From the NCBI GenBank assembly GCA_963775935.1, contig CAVZKR010000004.1, positions 1-64,000 on the forward strand: 64,000 bases of DNA, in the 5' to 3' direction. Source of the stretch: JBBIPA01 sp963775935. Its GTDB lineage: Bacteria > Chloroflexota > Dehalococcoidia > GIF9 > UBA5629. Position numbers and translations under genes: made by a program. The stretch's first letter is position 1, and the number at the start of each line of letters is the position of its first letter. Shown piece by piece: positions 18,844-32,316 of the stretch. A model generated the notes under the pieces. That model worked only from the letters and a program-made list of their open reading frames with translations. It was not told the DNA's origin and did no database searches.

Positions 18844-19491
18844 TTAGGTAATGTAATAGACAGAAGGTTCGGTGCCGTATTCAGGATGGAGCTGAGAAGC
18901 TCTCTTCTCTTTGACCAGCATTGAAACCTCGCTCATGGGGTCGTCGAAATCGCCAAAAGTCCTCGCCTTCGTGGGGCAGGTAATAACACAAGCCGGGGTT
19001 GCCTCACGGTCTTTCCCAGGCTTCAAGCCTTTCTTCATGCCCTCATCGATCCTCTCGGCGCAGAAATTACACTTCATCACGGTACCCGATTCGAAGGGAT
19101 ATAACTCCTTGCCGATTGCTTCGTATTCGGTCAAGCCCTGACCCGGGTAATATTCCTTGCCATTGGTATAGAATGTTCGCTGCTGATAGGGACAGGCAAT
19201 CAAGCAATATCGGCAACCAACACACTTATCATAGTCAACGATAACAATACCATCTTCTCGTCTTATGGTAGCCCGTGTCGGGCAAGCCTTCACACAGGCA
19301 GCTTCTGTACAGTGGTTGCAGATTACAGGGTATATCTGCTTGGTTACAGTGGGATATTTGCCAGTCTCACCTATCAATACTCTGTTCCAGAACACCCCCG
19401 GCGGCAGGAAATGCTCCTGCTTGCAGGCTATCATACAGCTATAGCAGCCAATGCATTTTCGTAAGTCTATAACCATTCCCCATTTCGCCAT
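18844..19491 (-). CDS. 4Fe-4S ferredoxin electron-transfer subunit (NrfC/PsrB-like)
   Basis: 215 residues from ATG 19491 (AGAGGAG site), only two bases past the stop of the catalytic gene, so translation is probably coupled. Four cysteine clusters are visible: CIGCYSCMIACKQ, CNHCTEAACVKACP, CVGCRYCLIACPYQ and CNFCAER ... CVITCP, enough for four [4Fe-4S] centres. The protein carries electrons between the molybdopterin subunit and the NrfD anchor. No signal peptide is seen, so it should lie on the cytoplasmic side. A start at 19551 would overlap the upstream gene and lacks a ribosome site. Confidence 0.9.
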   Translation of the reverse strand: MAKWGMVIDLRKCIGCYSCMIACKQEHFLPPGVFWNRVLIGETGKYPTVTKQIYPVICNHCTEAACVKACPTRATIRREDGIVIVDYDKCVGCRYCLIACPYQQRTFYTNGKEYYPGQGLTEYEAIGKELYPFESGTVMKCNFCAERIDEGMKKGLKPGKDREATPACVITCPTKARTFGDFDDPMSEVSMLVKEKRASQLHPEYGTEPSVYYIT

Positions 19492-19493
19492 GG

Positions 19494-22205
19494 TCAGCTC
19501 CTCTCTATCCTGAGTACCTTTGTTCTGGCGCAGGTCTCGATTGTGGTGCAAATCGGATCCAGATGGTCCTGGTCAAGCTCCAGTAAGATATCGAAGTTGG
19601 TACCCTTTCCTCTGGCAATCGGCTGTCCTTTTGCCCAGTGACCGCTGCAGGCAGCTATACCTACTACCTGCGGATGTTGTCCTTCCATCAGCTTCAGTCT
19701 GCCCCTTGCCTTGCGACCGCTAAAAGACTCGACTTCGATACCATCCCCATCGCTCAATCCCTTTTTCTCAGCCGTGGTCCTGTGCATGGTGATGTAATAG
19801 GTATAAGGATTCATCTGGCTGGCTTCGTCTATCCAGGGCTGCTCCATAGTAGAAGAGCCGGTGTGCAGGATATCGCGGTACGAGAAACAATATAAGTCGT
19901 AGTGTGGATCATCAATACGGTGAATGGATGACGGCGTCCATGAAATGAGGGGAGTATACTGGTCTAACTTGAAGTCAAGCCCTGTTTCTCCATTTATTAC
20001 TTTTATCTTTTCCCCTATCTCCACCAGATACTCCAAATAGATTGGTACTCTGGCATCAACAAAATGCCTCCAGTACGCATCTTCCACTTTCTTAGGCCAG
20101 CGCATAAAGCCGTGTTCCGTGAACCAGTCCCAGCCATGTTCCTTGCCAAATAGTTGTTTGGCTACCCGGTTAACCAGTTCTTCTGCGGAGAAACTATCGT
20201 CAGGCTTGAAGGCGCAATCTCCCTCCAGACCCAGGGATTCGTTGATTGTCTTAAAATACTTTTCCTTATAGCCTAATCGGCAGGCTAAATCATACAAAAC
20301 CTGCTGCCACCTTCTCCTCTCCCCCTTCAGTGGCACCACCGGTTGGACGATGTGGCAGCACCAGTCATCCAGTCCAAAAGCATGGTTAAAGTTCTGCCCG
20401 GCAAAGCCTGAACCATCGGCATCCTCCAGATAGCAGGTAGCTGGCAGCACGATATCGGCAAAACCTTCGGTCAATTCATTATTGAAAATATCATAAATGA
20501 CGATATACGGGATTTCTTTCAGGGCATCAGCGACAGTATCATGATTCGCAGTGCTTATCAAAGAGTTACAACCCCACGATATCATCATCTCTAATTTGTC
20601 TTTGGCTCCCATCTTTTTCCATATTTCATGGCGGTCGCTTTGAAAATTGATATTGGTGCCGATATGTCCCACCGTGGTAATACAGTTCGGATTCAATCCA
20701 TGGTTATTCTCTGGCATTGCCGTTGGCCAGGGCCCATGACTGGGTATTACTCCTGCCAAAGCACCAAAGCGATTGGTCTCGATGAAGCCATCAACGCCTT
20801 TATACGGCGACCAGGTTAACTGGCCAGTTCCGGGATAACCCGAGCTCCGCGCTGGCCATCCCAAGGTACCACCTGGCACATCAGCCGAGCCTACTAACTG
20901 ATTCAGCAGGCATACGGCAAAACAGGCATGGAAACCGCTCTCATGACCCTGCCCACCACGGAAAATAATCGCCGAGGCTGGTCTGAGTGGTAAATTATGT
21001 CCTTCGACAGTAATAGTGCTGCCGATACTGGCTGCGTTGGCAAACTCGGTGGCAATCCTGCGGAGCCTCTCTGCCGGCACTCCACTTACTTTAGAAGCTT
21101 CCTCAGGGGTATACTGCTTGAGATGTTCCTTAACCAGCTTGAAAACCGGCTGGCACTTTATGCCATGGTACTCGTAGCTCCCCTCAAGAGCGTAATCCTT
21201 AATAGAGGGATCATCATAGACCTTTGCCTTATTGTCCACCGAGTCCCAAACCATTGGTTTATTGGTATCATCATCACCGACGTAGAGACCGGCATGTGAT
21301 GCCCCAGTCCAGTGTCCTCCATGGTGTTCATACCTGACGCCGCGCGCCGGCCCATTTTCCCTGACATATTTCATATCCGGCCCGATAAGATAGGGAGCAT
21401 TTGTCTTCGCTTTTAAATAAGGTTCATCATATTTTCCCAGCTCATTCACCATCACATTGCACATAGCCAGCGCCACCATGCCATCAGTACCTGGAATGAT
21501 GGGTACCCACTCCGTTGCCTTGCCACCGGAGAAATTGCACATGGGGTCAAAAGATACCGTCTTCATTCCTCTATCTCTCGCCTCCGCCGATAGCTTGGCG
21601 GTGAACATGGCTGAATGCCCCGAGCCAACTCCCTTGCTGCTGCCGAAGAATATGGCGTAGTTACAATATCTGAAATCTGGAACTATTGACCACGAAGAAT
21701 GTACCACGCCGGCTGCCGAATGGGCGGCTTTTCCACAATGAAGACCTCCGCCACCGGCACCCATGACATCAGGCATCCTGCCGCACAGAGCATAGATAAA
21801 CTGTCTTTCACCGAATGCCCGGTACTGGTCACCGCGTGCGGTTGTCCACTGGAAGAAGAACTTATTGGGATTCTCATTCAGTATTTTTTTCATCCTGGGC
21901 ACTATCTCAGCATAGGCTTCCTCCCAGGAAATCTCTTTCCATTTGGGGTCAACATGTAACCCTTTCTCCGGGTTTGTCCTTTTGAGCGGGACGTTCAACC
22001 GGTTGGGGTCATAAAGTACCTGCAACCCAGCAACGCCTTTACCACATATCCCTCCACCAGCACCATGACAGCTATCGGGCTCCCCTTCTATCTTGATGGC
22101 AACGCCATTGACCACATGAACACGTATTCCGCACATGGCGTAGCATCTGCCACACATAGTCTTCACCCATTTGTCTTCATAGATAATTGGCTTTTTTGCT
22201 TTCAT
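19494..22205 (-). CDS. Molybdopterin oxidoreductase catalytic subunit (complex with NrfC/NrfD)
   Basis: 903 residues from ATG 22205 (AAAGGAG site); an earlier in-frame start at 22241 lacks a site. [4Fe-4S] motif C18-x2-C21-x3-C25 with a later Cys in GGICGKG; probable Mo ligand Cys in GGGLHCGKAAHSA; cofactor domains with FFGSSKGVGSGHSAMF, MISWGCNSLIST and DIVLPATCYLEDADGSG. It heads a classic three-gene complex iron-sulfur molybdoenzyme operon. Relatives include polysulfide, tetrathionate, arsenate and phenylacetyl-CoA type enzymes; the substrate is not readable. There is no twin-arginine signal at the N-terminus, so the complex appears cytoplasm-facing, unlike most Psr/Ttr enzymes. Confidence 0.88.
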   Translation of the reverse strand: MKAKKPIIYEDKWVKTMCGRCYAMCGIRVHVVNGVAIKIEGEPDSCHGAGGGICGKGVAGLQVLYDPNRLNVPLKRTNPEKGLHVDPKWKEISWEEAYAEIVPRMKKILNENPNKFFFQWTTARGDQYRAFGERQFIYALCGRMPDVMGAGGGGLHCGKAAHSAAGVVHSSWSIVPDFRYCNYAIFFGSSKGVGSGHSAMFTAKLSAEARDRGMKTVSFDPMCNFSGGKATEWVPIIPGTDGMVALAMCNVMVNELGKYDEPYLKAKTNAPYLIGPDMKYVRENGPARGVRYEHHGGHWTGASHAGLYVGDDDTNKPMVWDSVDNKAKVYDDPSIKDYALEGSYEYHGIKCQPVFKLVKEHLKQYTPEEASKVSGVPAERLRRIATEFANAASIGSTITVEGHNLPLRPASAIIFRGGQGHESGFHACFAVCLLNQLVGSADVPGGTLGWPARSSGYPGTGQLTWSPYKGVDGFIETNRFGALAGVIPSHGPWPTAMPENNHGLNPNCITTVGHIGTNINFQSDRHEIWKKMGAKDKLEMMISWGCNSLISTANHDTVADALKEIPYIVIYDIFNNELTEGFADIVLPATCYLEDADGSGFAGQNFNHAFGLDDWCCHIVQPVVPLKGERRRWQQVLYDLACRLGYKEKYFKTINESLGLEGDCAFKPDDSFSAEELVNRVAKQLFGKEHGWDWFTEHGFMRWPKKVEDAYWRHFVDARVPIYLEYLVEIGEKIKVINGETGLDFKLDQYTPLISWTPSSIHRIDDPHYDLYCFSYRDILHTGSSTMEQPWIDEASQMNPYTYYITMHRTTAEKKGLSDGDGIEVESFSGRKARGRLKLMEGQHPQVVGIAACSGHWAKGQPIARGKGTNFDILLELDQDHLDPICTTIETCARTKVLRIERS

Positions 22206-22511
22206 AACCACTCCTTTTACTGGATGGTTTAATAAAACCATACTCCGACATCACATTGTTCTATGAGATTGTTGAAAAAGAGGTGCCCCGATTTGTCGGG
22301 GCTGAACAAGGAAAGCTTGCTGCCATAGCAAATGTGACGCAATTCTCTTGGTGCATGCTATAGTTCACAATTCAACTAAAGTCGAGCGTACAGATGCTTA
22401 TACTACCACAGTAGAAATGATTGGTCATAGCAACCAGGTTTATAGCAACATTGTTATAGGGCTACCCAAATCCAGTAAAATCCGTTCGAGCAATGAATAC
22501 TTCGATGCTTG
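22206..22511. other. Intergenic region, molybdoenzyme promoter side
   Basis: Spacer between the MarR gene and the molybdoenzyme operon, both on the minus strand. It holds the MarR terminator hairpin at 22285-22302 and otherwise no recognisable gene. Confidence 0.45.
22285..22302 (-). terminator. Rho-independent terminator after the MarR gene
   Basis: A perfect 7-bp stem GCCCCGA/TCGGGGC with a four-base loop. On the minus strand it is followed within a few bases by CTCTTTTT. It lies about 210 bases past the MarR stop and before the molybdoenzyme operon. Confidence 0.6.
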
Positions 22512-23015
22512 CTACTTAATACCCTTGGTTAGCATCTTGCTAAGCTCATTTAGATTCGGCGGATAGTCGGGCTTTATCACATCCACCGCATGATGAATAA
22601 TTTTTCCCAAATAGGCTATTAACTGGTCACACTCTTTGTTTGACAATATGGAGAGTGCATCTGGGATTGGCTTCCTGGGAATCAACTGGCGAAGTATCTG
22701 CTTGCCTTTATTGGTGATGACTACCCGGGTTTTATTTCTATTCTCCGCATCCTGGTATTTTTCGACAAGGCCTTTGCTGAGCATTTTATCAGTCATCAGT
22801 GAAACGGAGGTATGTCCCCTGACCAGCCACCGGCACAATTCATGGATAGTGAGTGCACGTCCCACGTAGTTAAGAGTTAACAGCGCCTTCATCTGCACTG
22901 ACGAAAGCTTATGTTTCTTCAGCTCCCTCTCTCTCGCTGTCGAAATGAGAAAGGCAACTTCATCCAGGTGCATCCACAATATAGACAGTTTGGTTAATCT
23001 GGCAGAATCGCTCAT
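22512..23015 (-). CDS. MarR-family transcriptional regulator
   Basis: 167 residues from ATG 23015 (a TTG at 23027 is an alternative). Winged-helix MarR fold: LSSVQMKALLTLNYVGRALT, then recognition region LVRGHTSVSLMTDKMLSKGL and wing DAENRNKTRVVITNKGK. Such dimers repress nearby operons and respond to small aromatic or thiol ligands. It sits directly upstream of the molybdoenzyme operon on the same strand, separated by a terminator, and is a reasonable candidate for its regulator. That link is inferred from position only. Confidence 0.85.
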   Translation of the reverse strand: MSDSARLTKLSILWMHLDEVAFLISTARERELKKHKLSSVQMKALLTLNYVGRALTIHELCRWLVRGHTSVSLMTDKMLSKGLVEKYQDAENRNKTRVVITNKGKQILRQLIPRKPIPDALSILSNKECDQLIAYLGKIIHHAVDVIKPDYPPNLNELSKMLTKGIK

Positions 23016-23151
23016 CGTATATAACAATCCGTATAGTCTCTTCCAATTATGAAAAGAGAACTACAAATTGGACTGTAGCGGTTATTATACCACTAACTAT
23101 ACGCAAGATATATTGTTTGTGCTCTGCTATAGTTTATCTGGTGCCCTAAAT

Positions 23152-24312
23152 CTATCTCGGCTCGGCTCTCAATGTAATTCGCGAGGATACCAGTGAACCT
23201 AAACCGAATATCGCCGTTGCCAGCCCAACCAGAAAACCGATAACCGGTATTAACCTTACTACAGTCAAAATGGCAAGGCCTGTCGCCAAGCTGCCAACCA
23301 TTATGCCACTGGATTCTACTTCCCTGAAACGACCTATAATCAATCGTCCGATGCACAGCGCCACGGGTATCTGGCTGAGATAGATAGCTATGCCATAGAG
23401 GACAAGGGCGATGATGCCTACGGGCAGACCGATGACCGTGCAGCAGACGATAATAGCAGCTATGGGTGTGACAAACAGGATGAGAGCTCCCCAGCCCAGG
23501 CTTGATAGCGGATTAGTTTTTATTGCATCTGCCATCGACGTTATCCTGCGTCGAACGGTGAAAATAATGATGATACCTGCCACCAGCGCCATAGCGAAAC
23601 CGAGCACCTTCCACATGATAGCGGTGGCAATAGCTGCCGCTGCTACTTTAGCGTCTTTCCCCTCTGGTTCCGGGATCGTCTGAGTGACTTTTCCGCTCAC
23701 TTTAGCGCCGGTTTGGATAGTGGCGGCAGTTTCAGAGGTATAGTCCAGGTTGCCCTGAATACTGGCTGTGGATGCTATGGTCAGTTTATCTACCTGGAGC
23801 TTAACGTTTCCCCCCACACTGTTGCTTATAACGACATCGCCACCTCCACCATTGATATTGCCGTCAATCTGACCGGCAATCTTTGCCGTACTGCAGCCGA
23901 GGATGAGGTCGCTACCCACCTTTGCTTTGTCCGTTATGTCCAGAGTGGCCCCGAAGGCAAAGAGATCGGTCTTGATAGTGCCGCTGACGATGAGTGCTTG
24001 CCCTGCAATCCGCGCTGAACGGGCGACTGTGCCATTTATAGCAATTGTCTGTGCGGCAGCAGTAACGGCCCCATTGATTGTACCGTTTATGGTAATGGTC
24101 CGGGCAGCAGCCCAGACATCACCGTTCACCGTACCGTTAATAGTAATATCGCTCCCAGCTAGATACATGTCACCATTCACTACCTCGCCGCTGGCAACGG
24201 TTATCGTTTCCCCACCCCGTATATCAGCCGCCAACACTGGCACCGCAGCCAAAGCAGTCATCAGAATGGCTAACAGAACAGCAATAATACCTTTGTAGAG
24301 ATACCTGAACAT
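23152..24312 (-). CDS. Bactofilin-like (polymer-forming) protein with membrane C-terminus
   Basis: 386 residues from ATG 24312 (GGGAGGTTACC site). N-terminal signal or membrane segment (FRYLYKGIIAVLLAILMTAL), then repeated right-handed beta-helix turns such as ITINGTVNGDVWAAARTI and IAINGTVARSARIAGQAL, typical of polymer-forming (DUF583/bactofilin) domains (about residues 35-215). After TIPEPEGKD come four hydrophobic helices (about 225-375). The design suggests an extracytoplasmic beta-helix tethered by a C-terminal membrane domain, perhaps for envelope organisation. Function not established. Confidence 0.75.
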   Translation of the reverse strand: MFRYLYKGIIAVLLAILMTALAAVPVLAADIRGGETITVASGEVVNGDMYLAGSDITINGTVNGDVWAAARTITINGTINGAVTAAAQTIAINGTVARSARIAGQALIVSGTIKTDLFAFGATLDITDKAKVGSDLILGCSTAKIAGQIDGNINGGGGDVVISNSVGGNVKLQVDKLTIASTASIQGNLDYTSETAATIQTGAKVSGKVTQTIPEPEGKDAKVAAAAIATAIMWKVLGFAMALVAGIIIIFTVRRRITSMADAIKTNPLSSLGWGALILFVTPIAAIIVCCTVIGLPVGIIALVLYGIAIYLSQIPVALCIGRLIIGRFREVESSGIMVGSLATGLAILTVVRLIPVIGFLVGLATAIFGLGSLVSSRITLRAEPR

Positions 24313-24412
24313 GGTAACCTCCCTCATATCAGACTTCCTTTTAGCTGACAGTTAGTAGAGTGACTTGCCTATTAGTTATTATATGGTTTATGGTGTCGAG
24401 ACACAAGACTAG

Positions 24413-26533
<2,121 letters not shown>

Positions 26534-26551
26534 GAAAAGGCCATTTTGAAT

Positions 26552-26640
26552 GTCATTGCGAGGAATCCCGATTTGGTCGGGATGACGAAGCAATCTCGGA
26601 GGGTATGCGTTGGGATTGCCACGCTTCGCTCGCAATGACA
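26552..26640. repeat. R5 inverted-repeat element, complete copy
   Basis: About 89 bases bounded by GTCATTGCGAGG and CTCGCAATGACA, with internal GATGACGAAGCAATC and an ATCCCGATTTGGTCGGGAT hairpin. Non-coding; other copies at 16446 and 33165. It lies between ligA and pth. Confidence 0.7.
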
Positions 26641-26735
26641 GGGGAGTTTTAGAGGGGCTTTGCCCATCTAAAAGAAAGTTCCTCGCCCTTTCTCCTTTAT
26701 AAGGGGAGAGAGGGCAGGGAGTAACAGGTTATTTA

Positions 26736-27314
26736 ATGAAACTGATTATTGGACTGGGAAACCCGGGCAAAGAATACGCTCACAACCGCCATAATGTAGG
26801 ATTCCGCTGCATCAATCGACTGGCAAAGCTTCACTCAATCAACGTGAAGCAGCACCAATGCCAATCGCAAATCGGCGTCAGCACCATTGTTGGTATGAAA
26901 GTGCTGCTGGCAAAACCGAAGACCTATGTTAACCTCAGTGGCAATGCCGTCAGCCAGTTGATGCGCAAGCATGGCATCTCTACAAGCGACCTCGTCATTA
27001 TTTATGATGACCTTGACCTGCCTCTGGGCAAGATGCGCATCCGCCCCAATGGCAGCTCAGGTGGACATAGAGGGATAAAGTCCATCATCGCAGCTCTGGG
27101 TACTCAGGATTTCTGCCGCATCAAAATAGGTATCGGACGTCCCAACGCAACCGACGAAACTGACCACGACACGGACACCGCCGTGGACCATGTGCTCAGC
27201 GATTTTAATCGAGAAGAAGAGCAGCTCATCAAGCCGGCGATTTCCAGAGCTGCCGAGGCTGTCGAGTGTATCATAGCTGAGGACATAACCACAGCTATGA
27301 ATAAATTCAACTAG
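26736..27314 (+). CDS. pth: Peptidyl-tRNA hydrolase
   Basis: 192 residues. Starts KLIIGLGNPGKEYAHNRHNV with the catalytic His of the Pth1 family; also LLAKPKTYVNLSGNAV, IYDDLDLPLGKMRIR and GSSGGHRGIKSIIAALGTQ. It releases peptides from stalled peptidyl-tRNA in the cytoplasm. Follows ligA after an R5 repeat. Confidence 0.96.
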   Translation: MKLIIGLGNPGKEYAHNRHNVGFRCINRLAKLHSINVKQHQCQSQIGVSTIVGMKVLLAKPKTYVNLSGNAVSQLMRKHGISTSDLVIIYDDLDLPLGKMRIRPNGSSGGHRGIKSIIAALGTQDFCRIKIGIGRPNATDETDHDTDTAVDHVLSDFNREEEQLIKPAISRAAEAVECIIAEDITTAMNKFN

Positions 27315-27336
27315 CCTCCCGAATTTAAAGGATCCT

Positions 27337-27822
27337 ATGATTAAATTAACCGATAACCAGAGAGCCGAATTCCATTATCTCAGCTACACTCGGGTGGATG
27401 GACTATGGTTTATGAAGGTTGAAGAAAAGTATGGCTTTGATGAAGCTCTGGAGATTGATAGTCAGGTATGGAAGGTGATGCCCAAAATACAGGCTCGTAT
27501 GCTCAGGGGATTATGCAAGGCAACCAACGGCGGAGAAGCGTTACTAGAATGCCTCAGCACCAAATTAACCATCGATAATCACAGCTATACAATAGAGAAA
27601 ATTGGCAATAATGGCAGTTTCAGAATCCTTATTGAGAAATGCCCCTGGCATGAGCTCATGGTTAATGCTGGAAGAGGGCATCTTGCTGCCAAAGTAGGTC
27701 GTAAAATCTGCATCACAGAATATTCAAACTGGGCTTCTGAATTCGATGACAAAATACGCTTCCAGATGAAAGAGCAACTCTGTAACAGTTCCAAGTTTTG
27801 TGTGTTGGAGTTTACGTTATAA
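27337..27822 (+). CDS. DUF6125-like protein of unknown function
   Basis: 161 residues, 22 bases after pth and probably co-transcribed. The pattern FHYLSYTRVDGLWFMKVEEK near the start and a C-terminal cysteine-containing region (IEKCPWHELM, GRKICITEYSNW) resemble the DUF6125 group of small cytoplasmic proteins found in anaerobes. No catalytic motif is certain. Cysteines at KCPW and KICI could bind a metal or act in redox chemistry, but that is speculation. Confidence 0.6.
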   Translation: MIKLTDNQRAEFHYLSYTRVDGLWFMKVEEKYGFDEALEIDSQVWKVMPKIQARMLRGLCKATNGGEALLECLSTKLTIDNHSYTIEKIGNNGSFRILIEKCPWHELMVNAGRGHLAAKVGRKICITEYSNWASEFDDKIRFQMKEQLCNSSKFCVLEFTL

Positions 27823-27881
27823 CAATCCGACATTTTATAGTGACTTACCTGCCAAAAAGTCGGTTGAGAGACATCCTTTTG

Positions 27882-27890
27882 TGCTATAAT
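27882..27890 (+). promoter_or_regulatory. Extended -10 promoter (TGCTATAAT) before LOG-family gene
   Basis: TGC plus TATAAT 17 bases before the TTG start. The same extended -10 occurs before thiL, ftsH, guaB3 (as TATAGT) and the AbiE operon. Confidence 0.55.
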
Positions 27891-27906
27891 TGGCTGCTTA
27901 TTAGAT

Positions 27907-29733
<1,827 letters not shown>

Positions 29734-29734
<1 letters not shown>

Positions 29735-30816
29735 TGGAATTGGTACGGGGAGTTTACCAGATAAAGATCCCGCTTTCGGGAATAGTGCCTCCTGCCGAAG
29801 ATACCAAACCCCTGAAAATCGGAAGGGAAAAGCTGATAGATGTCATTGAGCAAAAGGTCCTGAAGCCAAGGTCAGTTTCTCATGTTAATGTGTACCTGAT
29901 TGAAGGCGCCAAGGAAAATATGCTGATTGATACCGGCTGGGATACTCCTGATGCCTTTGCCGCACTAAACAAAGAGCTAAGGAGCTATGGCTTTACCTTT
30001 AAAGATATCAGTCAGATCGTCATCACTCATGTACATCCCGACCACTACGGTCTATCCGGCAAGCTGAAGCAACTTTGTGGTGGCAAGGTGGCTATCAGCG
30101 AAATCGAAGCAGAACTGCTCGATACCCGCTATGTCCATACGGCTGAATTACTCAAGCAGATGCGCTGGTTTCTCCTTGCCAATGGAGTCCCCAAGGGCAG
30201 CATGTTACAACTCAGCGAAGCCTCGATGCCAGTACGCAAATTGGTTGTGCCCACCACGCCTGACATCATCCTCAAGGAAGGTAAAAAGATTTCGCTCGAC
30301 CCATTTGAATTCAAGGTCTTGCTCACTCCAGGACATTCGCCGGGGCATATCTGCCTCTACGAACCGAATCGGAAATTACTCTTTTCAGGAGACCACATCC
30401 TACCTGAAATCACTCCCAACATCAGCCTTCATCCCCAAAGTGGAGAGAACCCACTGGGCGATTACTTAAATTCACTAGAGCAGATGATGAATCTTGAAGT
30501 CACCATGGCTTTCCCGGGACACGGCCCTGCTTTCAGTGGCATCAGACAGATCATTGACGGTATATTCCGCCACCATGACCAGAGGAGCAAAGCCATCCTA
30601 AAAGTACTTCAGGAGACCACGAAAACCGCCTACCAGGTAGCCACGGAAATACCGTGGCAGGATGATACCAAACCGGGCAGCTTCCACAACCTTAGCATAT
30701 TCAACCAGCGCCTGGCGATAACGGAAACGCTGGCGCATATCGAGTTCCTCCGCAGAGAAGGTAAGGTACAGCTCTTTCAGCAGGAGGACACCAATCTCTA
30801 TTTTGCCGGAGGTTAA
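29734..30816 (+). CDS. MBL-fold hydrolase with C-terminal winged-helix-like domain
   Basis: 360 residues from the ATG at 29734, which shares a base with the eno stop. Complete metal motif HxHxDH (ITHVHPDHYGLSG), then TPGHSPGHICLYEP, FSGDHILPEITPN and FPGHGPAF. The C-terminal about 90 residues (ILKVLQETTKTAYQVATEI, LAHIEFLRREGKVQLFQ) look like the helical or winged-helix tail of glyoxalase II/LACTB2-like hydrolases. Coupling to eno suggests constitutive expression. Substrate unknown. Confidence 0.85.
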
Positions 30817-30818
30817 GA

Positions 30819-31247
30819 GTGGATGAGCAAACCAGAAAAAAGGTAGCAAACCTCAAGCTCAACTACAAAGACTATCCCCAGAAAGAGCTTCTCATCGCCT
30901 TGCCCAACCCTTCTCCCAGAAGGGACTATGAAGAGGTGATAGTATCCAGCGAATTCACCACCCTCTGCCCGCTCAATCCGGGACAGCCGGATTATGCCAC
31001 GTTCACCATCAAATATACGCCCGATAAAAGTATCCTGGAATTAAAGTCGGTGAAGTTTTATCTGACCAGCTACCGCATGGTAGAAATCTTTTTTGAGGAA
31101 GCCACTAACCGCGTGCTCGATGACCTGGTCAATGCCATCAAACCTAAGAAGATGGAGGTGGTAGCGGAGTGGAATATCCGGGGTGGCATCGGCACAGTAA
31201 TAATGGCAAGTTACGATAAAAATAAGAAGGGTAAAAGTAAACAATAA
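30819..31247 (+). CDS. queF: QueF-type preQ0 reductase-like protein
   Basis: 142 residues, GTG start two bases after the upstream stop. Matches the short (type I) QueF family: SSEFTTLCPLNPGQPDY contains the active-site Cys and the conserved Asp, and LELKSVKFYLTSYR the NADPH-binding and substrate segment. QueF reduces 7-cyano-7-deazaguanine to preQ1 for queuosine. The usual FHE motif reads FFE here (IFFEEATNRV), so the conserved His before the substrate-binding Glu is missing. It may be a QueF-like amidinotransferase or a divergent reductase. No other queuosine gene lies in the window. Confidence 0.8.
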   Translation: MDEQTRKKVANLKLNYKDYPQKELLIALPNPSPRRDYEEVIVSSEFTTLCPLNPGQPDYATFTIKYTPDKSILELKSVKFYLTSYRMVEIFFEEATNRVLDDLVNAIKPKKMEVVAEWNIRGGIGTVIMASYDKNKKGKSKQ

Positions 31248-31256
31248 AAAAACTGA

Positions 31257-32282
<1,026 letters not shown>

Positions 32283-32316
32283 ACTTTATCATGGGGCACT
32301 GTATACCGTGCCTTCT

